Source: Jaltomata sinuosa
Lineage: Eukaryota; Streptophyta; Magnoliopsida; Solanales; Solanaceae
NCBI GenBank assembly: GCA_003996215.1
Contig: QJPP01000050.1
Location: forward strand, 1-64,000
DNA: 64,000 bases
Reading direction: 5' to 3'
Within the stretch, counting starts at the first letter, position 1. Each line of letters opens with the position of its first letter. Shown here in pieces: positions 10,444-20,376 of the stretch. The notes under the pieces are model-generated. The model was not told the origin of the DNA. It saw only the letters and a program-made list of their open reading frames with translations, and did not search any database. Both the position numbers and the translations under genes were made by a program.

Positions 10444-12290
10444 ATCATAGGTACTATTCATATTTGTGGTAAAATAGCTTCGATATTATTTGACCCAGGC
10501 TCTACGCATTCCTATGTGTCTGTGAGTTTTGCTTTGGGGCTGGGTTTGACTTGTGATATCCTTGATTCCCCTATTTATGTTTCTACCCCAGTTGGAGAGT
10601 CAGTGATTGTGACTCATGTATATCGTGATTGTTCTGTTGTGTTTGTGGGGTTACATACTTGAGTAGACTTGGTAATTTTGGATATGGCTGATTTTGATAT
10701 TATCTTGGGTATGACCTGGCTATCCCCTTATCATGTTGTGTTGAACTGTAACACCAAGACTGTGGCCTTAGAGATTCCGGGTAAGGATAGACTAGAGTGG
10801 GAAGTTGTGTACAGGCCTAAGCCAGTTAAGATAATATCATTTGTCCAGGCTAGGAAGCTAGTAGGGAGGGGGTGTCTAGACTTCTTGGCTCATCTCTGGG
10901 ATGATAGGGTGGAGTCCCCGCCTATTGAGTCAGTTCCAGTGGTTTCTGAATTTTTATAGGTGTTTCCAGCGGACTTGCCTGGTATGCCTCCGGACAGTGA
11001 TATAGATTTTTGTATTTATTTGGAGCCAGGCACTTGTCCCATTTCCATTCCTCCATATCGTATGGCTCTGGCAGAGTTAAGGGAACTTAAGACTCAGCTG
11101 CAGAAACTCCTAGATAAGGGATTTATACGTCCTAGTGCTTCGCCTTGGGGTGCTCTAGTTTTATTTATAAAGAAGAAAGATGGTAGTATGCGGATGTGCA
11201 TAGATTATAGGCAGTTGAACAAGGTGACCATCCGGAATAAGTACCCTCTACCTCGTAAGATGATTTGTTTGACCAGCTTCAGGGTGCATCGGTGTTCTCA
11301 AAAATCGACTTGAGGTCGAGGTACCATCAGTTAAAGATTAGACCTGAGGACATTTCGAAGACTACTTTTCGAACCCGGTATGGGCATTACGAATTTCTAG
11401 TAATGTCGTTTGGTTTGACCAATGCGCCAACAGCATTCATGAGTTTGATGAATGAGGTATTTAAGTCTTACTTGGATTCCTTCGTTACCGTGTTCATCGC
11501 TAATATTTTAATCTACTCTAAGAGTAGGGAGGAGCATGGTAATCATCTTCGTATTATACTGAATATCTTGAGGCACCAAAAGCTTTATGCAAAATTCAGT
11601 AAGTGTGAGTTTTGGTTGACTTCTGTGACATTCTTGGGGCATGTAGTGTCAGAAAAAGAGGTGATGTGGATCCCCAGAAAATTGAGGCAGTCAAGAGTTG
11701 GGTTCAACCTAACTCTGTGACCGAGGTGAGGAGTTTTGTTGGGCTCGCGGGGTACTACCAGAGGTTTGTTAAGAATTTTGTTTCTATTGCTACTCACCTG
11801 ACCAGGCTGACACAGAAGGAGGTACCATTCATGTGGTCCGACAAGTGCGAGGAGAGCTTCTAAAAGCTCAAGAAATTTTTTACCACAGCCCCCATATTGT
11901 CCTTGCCGGTTGAAGGTAAAGACTTTGTTGTTTACTGTGATGCTTCACATTCTGGTTTGGGTGCTGTGTTGATGCAGGATAGGAATGTTATAGCCTATGC
12001 ATCCAGGCAGTTGAAAGTGCATGAGAGGAATTACCCGACTCACGATTTAGAGTTGGCAGCGGTGGTTTTTGCATTGAAAATTTAGAGACACTACCTTTAT
12101 AGTGTCAAGTGTGAGGTATTCACTGATCATAACAGTCTGCAGCACATTTTCACTCAGAAGGATTTGAATTTGAGGCAGAGGAGGTGGATAGAGCTATTGA
12201 AGGATTATGATGTGACCATTCAGTACCATCCAAGTAAGGGTAATGTGATGGCAGACGCGTTAAGCCGAAAAACTGTTAGCATGGGTAGCT
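10441..12290 (+). pseudogene. Pol remnant 1: protease, reverse transcriptase, RNase H (family A copy 1)
   Basis: Protease carries an intact LFDPGSTHSYVS active-site motif near 10480. Reverse transcriptase starts near 11000 (PISIPPYRMA, CIDYRQLNK) and continues through FGLTNAPTAFM. The catalytic box is destroyed: 11499-11504 encodes FIAN instead of FIDD. Frameshifts lie near 11255 and 11660; stops occur near 10660, 10957, 11861 and 12083. RNase H is recognisable from VVYCDASHSGLGAVLMQ near 11930 to ADALSRK near 12260. The order and motifs are those of a Tekay chromovirus pol. Confidence 0.9.
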
Positions 12291-13920
12291 TGGCTTGTTT
12301 GGGGGTGTCCAAACGACCACTAGCTAAGGAGATTCAGGCTTTGGAGGCCAAGTTCATACACTTGGGTGTTTTAGATCAAGGTGGGTTATTGGCCAGCATT
12401 GAGGTCAAGGCCACCTTCATAGAGGAAATAAAGTCAAAATAGTTTCAGGATCCGAAACTGGGTAAGTTGCGAGGTAAGGTAATATCTGGGGAGTCCAGGC
12501 ATGTCATGTTAGACTCTGGTGGAGTGTTGCATTTCGGGGAGAGGATTTTTGTTCCTCGAGTTGATGATATAATTCAGAGAATCTTAGCAGAAGCCCATGG
12601 TTCGCGGTACTCAATTCATTCGGGTGTGACCAAAATGTACAGAAACTTGAGGCAGCATTACTGGTGGCCCAGGATGAAAAGGGTCATAGTGGATTTTGTG
12701 TCCAAATGTCAGAAATTCTAGCAGGTGAAGTATGAACATCAGAGACCTGCAGGGCTACTTCAGAGAATGCCAATTTCAGAGTGGAAGTGGGAAAGGATAG
12801 CCATAGATTTCATGGTGGGTCTTCCTAAGACATTGGGGAAGCATGACTCAATTTGGGTCATTGTTGACAGGCTGACCAAGTCTGCTCATTTCATTTCGGT
12901 CAGGGTAGATTACAATTCACAACAATTGGCTAAGATCTACGTGAAGGAGATTGTGAGACTGCATAGGGTACCACTGTCCATCATTTCAGATAGGGGTACG
13001 CAGTTTACTTCTAAGTTATAGGGCAGGTTACATGAAGAGTTGGGTACACAACTCACTTTTAGCATAACTTTCCATCCTTAGACTGATGGTCAGTCGGAAA
13101 GGACAATCCAGGTATTGAAGTACATGCTGAGAGCATGTGTGATGGAATTCGGGGATCATTGGGACCAGTTTCTACCATTGTGAAAATTCTCGTACAATAA
13201 TAGCTACCACTCCAGTATTGAAATGGCACCGTTCGAGGCACTGTATGGGAGGAACTGCAAATCACTGGTTGGGTTGGGTGGTTTGAGAAAGGCGATGTAA
13301 AGCCTCTGGGCGTAGACTTAGTGAAGGAAGCGCAGGAAAAGGTAAGTGGCATATAGACCAAGTTGCTGGCTTCTCAAAGTAGGCAGAAGGAGTATGCAGA
13401 CCGCAAGGTCTGGGACATGGATTTTCAGGCTGGTGAACAGGTATTGTTGAAGGTGTCACCAATGAAAGGGGTTATGCGGTTTGGTAAGAAGGGCAAGCTT
13501 ATCCCTCAGTTCATCGGTCCGTTTAAAATTCTTGATATTGTGGGGCTAGTGGCTTACAGGTTAGCACTGCCACCTAGTTTGTCGGGGGTCCATCCGGTAT
13601 TCCAGGTATCCATGCTTAAGCGATACCATGGGGATGGAGATTATATCATCAAGTGGGATGAGGTACTTTTCGATAAGGATCTTTGTTATGAGGAGGAACC
13701 AGTTTTGATTCTTTCTCGGGATGTCCGGAGGTTGAGGACAAAGGTGATTAATATGGTGAAGGTTCAGTGGAAGCATCGTCCAATTGAGGAAGCCACTTGG
13801 GAAACCGAGAAGGACATGCTGGAAAAGTACCCTCAACTATTTGAGGATTCAGGTACTATACTTTCTTCTTTTTATTTCCGTAATTTCAGGTTTGATCATT
13901 CAGGGATGAACGATGGGTAA
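12291..13920 (+). pseudogene. Pol remnant 2: integrase and chromodomain-like tail (family A copy 1)
   Basis: The H2C2 zinc-binding region is at 12590-12730; the final Cys position is Phe, followed by TAG. The integrase core keeps its first Asp (IAIDFMVG), second Asp (SDRGTQF near 12990) and catalytic Glu (DGQSER near 13095). The tail from 13363 is open for 185 codons: a GPF-like segment, then VKVQWKHRPIEEATWE near 13758, the chromodomain-like end of Tekay elements that targets chromatin. Stops occur near 12440, 12719, 13018, 13080, 13183 and 13354, plus a frameshift near 13270. It sits directly before LTR 2. Confidence 0.9.
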
Positions 13921-14293
13921 ATTGGTATCTGTTGTAACGATCGGGTCCACAATTATGGGTAGTCCAATCATGCCAAGTTTTAGAGTTAGAAAACTCTGGA
14001 TTTGGGAGTTTGAAATTTTGGGCTAGGCTAGCCTCGGCCAGTTTTGGAGCGAGGTAGAGTCTAGGGAAATCCGGGTAAGGATTGGTTTATGTGTCTTGTT
14101 TTGAGCTAGATTTCCATGTAGCCAAGACATAGAGGAGTCCAGGGGACTTTTTGGAATCAATTTTGGGTAAGTAGAACTCCCGAAATCGTGTTTGACGTGA
14201 AGGGGTTGTGTCGGGTCGTCGGGGAAAGCAAGTGTGTTGTAAAATGGCCAAACTAGGAGATTTCTGGACATTCTATCCGTGACGAGCGCAATG

Positions 14294-14437
14294 GTCTACC
14301 ATAGCAACCTCCGCTATAGCAATGGAAAATACTGTTATAGCGGTGGTCAATGCGGTCAACACCCACTTAAGACCGCTATAGCGGAAGTCGTCCGCTATAG
14401 CAGGACCGCTATAGTAGAGTGGGGACCGCTATAGCAG
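14294..14437 (+). promoter_or_regulatory. CCGCTATAGCGG palindrome cluster in family A LTR
   Basis: Seven or so copies of the palindrome core CCGCTATAGCGG, some with one to three changes, lie within about 145 bp. The same cluster occurs at 20741-20904 and, inverted, at 60838-60966. A TTTAATA-like box follows within about 20 bp. A cis-regulatory or hairpin role is inference only. Confidence 0.5.
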
Positions 14438-15177
14438 GAAGATGGGTTTTTAATACAGAAACTTCCCCAAAATAGTTCAGTTTTCTACAATTCATTTTGG
14501 GAGAAGGGCTAGGTGATTCCAGGCGTTTTTCTTCCTTTTTCCGTCGGAATTCTTCCCTAAGGTAAGGTTCTTGTTCCCCAATCTTTGTAATACATTACCT
14601 ATGTGGTAGAATTGCTAGGAAGGAACTTGGGGAAGGTTAGAATAACCTAGGAATGGTAGAATTTGGGGAAGAAAGGGGATTCCAAGCATGTACATTCTTG
14701 GGTGTTGATAAAAGTATGTTAAAATGATCATAGGTTGTTAAATTCTCTGTTTTTATCCATAAAAATGATAGAACTAGGAGAATTAATGGTGGGAAAGCCC
14801 AGGAAAAGGATGGGATGATCATGGGTGGCCTTGGGTTTGGGAATTTGGTATAATCCGAGTAATGTGCAGGCCTTGTGTGTTAATTGTATGTACTGTGTGT
14901 TATTTTTAGACCAAGAATGAATCCAAAACATGGGAAAGCTCGGGTCGAATTGAGCTTGGATTATTTCGAGGTAGGTGATGGCTTACGATTTTGGTGAATA
15001 TTGTATATTCTTGTACTCATATCTAAGTGATTGTATGAATTACATTGCTTAGGGAAGTTGTGTAGGATGTCTAAGGTTCCTCTTTTACAGTCTGTGATTT
15101 GAATGGTATTTGCTTGTTGGTTTACAAGTTGTGTGTTCATGCATTTGACTGTGGATTATTGACATTCGGTTGGCTCG

Positions 15178-15274
15178 GGTACCACGCCTGGTACGGGTAT
15201 AAGAAATGGTTGGCATAGGTACCACGCCTGGTATGGGTATAACAAATGATTGGCACAGGTACCACGCGTGGTAC
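15178..15274 (+). repeat. 40-bp spaced GGTACCACGCCTGGTAC repeats
   Basis: Copies begin at 15178, 15218 and 15258, a 40-bp period; the unit is an imperfect palindrome. LTR 3 has copies at 21639, 21679 and 21719, and element F has about five between 59905 and 60085, so copy number varies between LTRs. Confidence 0.85.
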
Positions 15275-16170
15275 AGTTTACTTTTGTTGCATTTGTATTG
15301 TTATTATAGTGTTGCATTGATTGATATTGGTTCTGTGAGTGGACCGGGAAGCTTATTGAAATGTGTTATTGGTTTGGTGGTCCTTGAGAGGCCAGGGAAA
15401 TTCTGGCTAACTATTGTGTTGGTCTTGGTTTAGGCGTTGTTCATTGACATTTGTGTTGGTCTTCGTTTAGGCTGGGTTGATTCAAGGTACATGTGTGTAG
15501 TCTAGATGGGATCCCAGGGTGGGTCCGGGATAGAAAGAAAGTTATAGTTAATGGTAAATGGTTGTGGCTTAGAGTTTGGTGGTGGATTCATGCGGGAACA
15601 GGCTAAGTAGAGACTGGTAGTCTAAGTGTGTCTGTGGTTATTTATGCATGTTTTCCATACCTTATACTTGATATTGTTGTACTGTTATACACTGTTTATT
15701 TGAAAATTGGCTGATGATCCTACCAGTACACAGTGGTGGTGTACTGATACTACACTTGCTTGTCTTTTGGTGAGTACAGGAAATCTTCCAGTGGCTGAGA
15801 CACGACCTCACCTTTAGCGCCGACGATTCCTGACTTTCAAGGATGAGCTGCTTGATTCGAGCTACCTTGGGTTATCTTTAGAGTTTCAGTCCACTTGTTT
15901 CAGACTTAAAACTACTTTGTATTTTCTTTTGGGGTTGCATCCCCATATTCTAGATATTGGTAGTGATGTTTTGTACAACGACTTTCAGTTCCTAGGTGGG
16001 ATTTTCCGCAGGTTAATGATTATGATATAGTTTTAGCTTATTTTGATTGATAGTTTACTTTCTGTTGCTGGTTTTAGGCTGTTAGTCTAGGCAAAGGGTT
16101 GAACTCTATTGATTCGCTCATCCAGGGGTTGGGTGGGTGCCACTCACGATGGGTTGGGTCATCACAAAGA

Positions 16171-16181
16171 TGGTATCAGCC
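16171..16181 (+). other. Damaged primer binding site, family A copy 2
   Basis: TGGTATCAGCC has lost the AG present in copy 1 (TGGTATCAGAGCC). It lies 4 bases after the LTR end, as in copy 1. Confidence 0.8.
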
Positions 16182-16375
16182 TAGGTTCGTTGATCTCGTC
16201 GTACCATACAGGTCTAGGAGAGTCTTGCGGAATGGTGTGGAGACGTCCGTGCTTTTCTTCGAGAGGCTATGGGGCTGTAAGAAAAACGATATCTTCCTTC
16301 GTGCTATAACTCGATTCCAATTGGTATCTGGTGATACAAATTGGTATCTAACCTCATTCACTCTTCTGTCCGCAG

Positions 16376-17857
16376 ATGGTTACTACGAGGAATAATGGAG
16401 CAAGGCCAGTGGTCCCAGCAGTGGGCCCGTCAGTTGATGGTAGAGATAGGGGAAGGGGCAGGGGATGAGCTCGAGCCGCAACCGCTAGGGGTGGAGCTCG
16501 AGCTGTTGTTGCGCGTGAGGTAACCCCTCCTCCACCTCAGGATCATGTAGCTGAGGACGTAGAAGAAATAGTGTTAGAGGATGGAGGGGATCAAGCGGAG
16601 GCAGCACCAGTTGGGGGTGCAGGCATTCCTACTATGACATCGGAAGCTTTTAAGTAGGCGTGGGATATTCTGAGTGGGTTGGTTGGTGTTGGAGCCATAC
16701 CCGTTGCTTATGCAAATTAGGCCTTGGATACTCAGCCAGCAGTTACTACAACACCCAGGATGGACGCAGCTTACGGCATAAATGATATCCTCAGGCCAAT
16801 GTTAGGCCCAGTGATGACAGGGAATGAGGATGAGATGCTGACTATGTTTCTTAAGCTGAAACCTCCGACATTTCAGGGTACATACAAGGAGGATGCCTAT
16901 GAGTTCATCCTAGATTACCATGAGAGGTTATACAAGTTGGGTATTGTACGTAAGCATGGGGTTGAGTTTGTCACTTTTCAACTGTAGGGTGATGCCAAGT
17001 AGTGGTAGAGGTCTCATGTTGAGTGTCGGTCTTCTATTCTACCTCCACTGACTTGGGAGCAGTTCCACGCGTTGTTTCTAGAGAAGTACATTCCCCGTAC
17101 TTTGAGGGACTGGAACAAGGATGAGTTTTTAAACTTGGATCAGAGTAGCATGTTGGTCTCAGCTTATGAGGCTAACTTCCATGCGTTGTCTTGTTTTGCT
17201 ACACAAATATTGGGTTCCGAGGAGGAATGGGTCCGATTGTTTATCAAGGGTATGAATAGTGAACTGCAGGTACTGTCAGTGCATATGACTTCTTCAGGAA
17301 AGGGATTTAATGATATAGTGGATTATGTGAGAAAAGATTGAGGGAGTCAGGCGAGTGTGGTAGGCTAAGGCTTTAGCCAAGATGCCCCAGAATGAGGGAA
17401 ACTATGGGGGTTCTTACTCCTGGGGCCAGCATCAGCAGGCTTATCCGGTCATAGTATTCAGTCAGCTCTGCCAGCTACTATAGGTGGTCGTTAAGGAGCT
17501 CAGTCTTCAGCTCCTAGAGGCCAGGGAGCGTCCTATACATCAGCTAGCAGACCTACTCTTGACCGTGGTTTCTTCCATTGTGGTGAGCTGGGCCACTTTA
17601 AGAGGGAGTGTCCACATAGGCAGATAGGTAATCAGGGTCAGCAGCAGACTAGAGCAGGTGTTCCGGCAAACAAAGACGGTAATGCTAGGGGTCATCCACA
17701 GGGTGGGTGAGGTAATTTTCAGGGAGTCTAGGGAGATCGAGGGAACAACAGCACAGGCAGGGGTACGGTGCAGCCAGCTCGGCAAGTTTCCCAGATTGAT
17801 GATTGGGCTCATTGCTATGCTTTTCCAGGGAGGATCGAGATGGAAGCCTCAGATGCA
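16376..17857 (+). pseudogene. Gag remnant, family A copy 2
   Basis: Closely similar to the copy 1 gag, from ATG 16376 (MVTTRNNGARP in the conserved frame). The core is legible at 16724-17341 (ILRPMLGPVMTGNEDEM, then FLEKYIPRTLRDWNKDEF). Stops interrupt it near 16467, 16657, 16718, 16987 and 17005. The zinc knuckle at 17570-17611 has lost its first Cys (Phe codon at 17570-17572), although here the frame into the knuckle is intact, unlike copy 1. The two copies therefore decayed independently after duplication. Confidence 0.87.
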
Positions 17858-20364
17858 GTGATCACAGCTACTATTCTTGTCTGTTATAAAATGGCTTTGG
17901 TATTATTTGACCCATGCTCTACGTATTCTTATGTGTCTATGAGTTTTGCTTTGGGTCTGGGTTTGACTTGTGATATCCTTTATTCCCCTATCTATGTTTC
18001 TACACCAGTTGGAGATTTGGTGATTGTGACTCATATATATCATGATTGTTCTGTTGTGTTTGTGGGGTTACATACTTGGGTAGACTTGGTAATTTTGGAT
18101 ATGGCTGATTTTGATATTATCTTGGGTATGACCTGGCTATCTCCTTATCATGTTGTGTTGAACTGTAACACCAAGACTGTGGCTCTAGAGATTCCAGGTA
18201 AGGATAGACTAGAGTGGGAAGGTGTGTACAGGCCTAAGCCAGTTAAGATAATATCGTTTGTCCAGTCTAGGAAGCTAGTAGGGAGGGGGTGTCTAGCCTT
18301 TTTGGCTCATCTCTGGGATGATAGGGTGGAGTCCCCGCCTATTGAGTTAGTTCCAATGGTTTCTGAATCTTTAGAGGTGTTTCCAACGGACTTGCATGGT
18401 ATGCCTCCAGACAAGAATATAGATTTTTGTATTGATTTAGAGCCAGACACTTGTCCCATTTCCATTCCTTCGTATCGTATGGCTCCGGCAGAGTTAAGGG
18501 AACTTAAGACTCAGTTGCAGGAACTCCTAGATAAGGGATTTATATGTCCTAGTGCTTTGCCTTGGGGTGCTCCAGTTTTATTTGTAAAGAAGAAAAATGG
18601 TAGTATGCAGATGTGCTTAGATTATAGGCAGTTGAACAAGGTGACCATCCAGAATAAGTACCCTCTACCCCGTATAGATGATTTGTTTGACCAGCTTCAG
18701 GGTTCATTAGTTTTCTAAAAAATTGACTTGAGGTCGGGGTACCATCAGTTAAAGATTAGACCTGATGACATTCCGAAGACTACTTTTCGGACTTGGTATG
18801 GGCATTGCGAGTTTCTAGTAATGTCGTTTTGTTTGACCAATGCGACGACATCATTCATGAGTTTGATGAATGGGGTGATTAAGTCTTACTTGGATTCCTT
18901 CGTTATCATGTTCATCGATGATATTTTGATCTACTCTAAGAGTAGGGAGGAGCATGCTAATCATCTTCGTATTGTGCTGAATATCTTGAGGCACCAAAAG
19001 CTTTATGCAAAATTCATTAAGTGTGAGTTTTGGTTGACTTCTGTGGCATTCTTGGGAAATGTAGTGTCAGAAAAAGGGGTGATGGTGGATCCCCAGAAAG
19101 TTGAGGCAGTCAAGAGTTGAGTTCGGCCTAGCTATGTGACCGAGGTGAGGAGTTTTGTTGGGCTCGTAGGGTACTATCGGAGGTTTGTTAAGAATTTTGC
19201 TTCTATTGTACTCACCAGACCAGGCTGACATAGAAGGACGTACCATTCAGTGGTCCGACAAGTGCGAGGAGAGCTTCTAAAAGCTCAAGACACTTTTGAC
19301 CACAACCCTCATATTGTCCTTGCCGGTTAAAGGTAAAGACTTTGTTGTTTACTGTGATGCTTCACATTCTGGTTTGGATGCTGTGTTGATGCAGGATAGG
19401 AATGTGATAGCCTATGCATCCAGGTAGTTGAAAGTGCATGAGAGGAATTACCTGACTCACGATTTAGAGTTGGCAGCGGTGGTTTTTGCATTGAAAATTT
19501 GGAGACACTACCTTTATGGTGTCAAGTGTGAGGTATTCACAGATCATCACAGTCTGCAGCACATTTTCACTCATACAACAATAGCTACCAATGGACTTCG
19601 GGGGTCATTGGGACCAGTTTCTACCATTGTGCGAATTCTCGTACAACAATAGCTACCACTCCAGTATTGACATGGCACCATTCGAGGCACTGTATGGGAG
19701 GAACTACAGATCACTAGTTGGGTGGTTTGAGAAAGGCGATGTAAAGCCTCTGGGCGTAGACTTAGTGAAGGAAGCACAGGAAAAGGTATGGGGCATACAA
19801 ACCAAGTTGCTGGCTGCTCAAAGCAGGCAAAAGGAGTATGCAGACCGCAAGGTCTAGGAGATGTATTTTCAGGCTGGTGAACAGGTATTGTTTAAGGTGT
19901 CACCAATGAAAGGGGTTATGCAGTTTGGTAAGAAGGGCAAGCTTAGCCCTCGGTTCATCGGTCCATCTGAGGTTCTCGAAGGTGTGAGGCCAGTGGCTTA
20001 CAAGTTAGCACTACCACCTAGTTTGTCGGGGGTCCATCCGGTATTCCATGTATCCATACTTAAGCGATACCATGGGGATAGGGATTACATCATTAAGTGG
20101 GATGAGGTACTTTTCGATAAGGATCTTTGTTATGAGGAGGAATCGGTTTTGATTCTTGCTCGGGATATCCAGAGGTTGAGGACAAAGGTGATTTATATAG
20201 TGATGGTTCAGTGGAAGCATCATCCGATTGAGGAAGCCACTTGGGAAACTGAGAAGGACATGCGGGACAAGTACCCTCAACTATTTGAGGATTCAGGTAC
20301 TACACTTCCTTCCTTTTATTTTCGTAATTTTGGGTTTGATTGTTCGGGGATGAACGATGGATAA
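17858..20364 (+). pseudogene. Pol remnant, family A copy 2, with internal deletion
   Basis: Protease and early reverse transcriptase are open for 316 codons (17768-18718), but the protease active site reads FDPCSTYS, with Gly replaced by Cys. Reverse transcriptase continues to an intact FIDDILIYSKS box near 18915. RNase H is present to about 19573. A deletion of about 985 bp, relative to 12157-13141 of copy 1, then removes the end of RNase H, the H2C2 finger and most of the integrase core. The integrase end and chromodomain-like tail resume at 19591 and run to 20364. Stops occur at 18716, 19118, 19278, 19427 and 19858. Confidence 0.9.
19574..19590 (+). repeat. 17-bp templated filler at the pol deletion junction
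   Basis: TACAACAATAGCTACCA at 19574-19590 is an exact copy of 19642-19658, which lies 68 bp downstream in its normal context. It sits precisely between the two deletion borders. Confidence 0.85.
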
Positions 20365-20376
20365 ATTTGTATCTGT

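Larger units (their letters stand above)
13933..16166 (+). repeat. Family A LTR 2 (complete, shared by both internals)
   Basis: The LTR runs from TGTAACGATCGGG to GGGTCATCACA, 2234 bp. The start is set at TGTA rather than the TGTTGTA three bases upstream because the minus-strand relative F has TTTTGTAATG there. It acts as 3' LTR for internal 1 and 5' LTR for internal 2. It contains a palindrome cluster (14294-14437) and three 40-bp spaced repeats (15178-15274). Confidence 0.9.

Noticed and set aside
10109..10444. 111-codon plus-strand ORF over the zinc knuckle
   Set aside because: It reads the knuckle in the wrong frame because of a one-base loss; the real product is gag.
13561..13836. Minus-strand ORF, with a twin at 20011-20280
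   Set aside because: Both copies are antisense to the conserved chromodomain-like tail, so sharing reflects DNA homology.
13930..13932. LTR 2 start at TGTTGTAACG instead of TGTAACG
   Set aside because: Element F has TTTTGTAATG at this point and family D starts TGTGATGACC, so the TGTA start is preferred.
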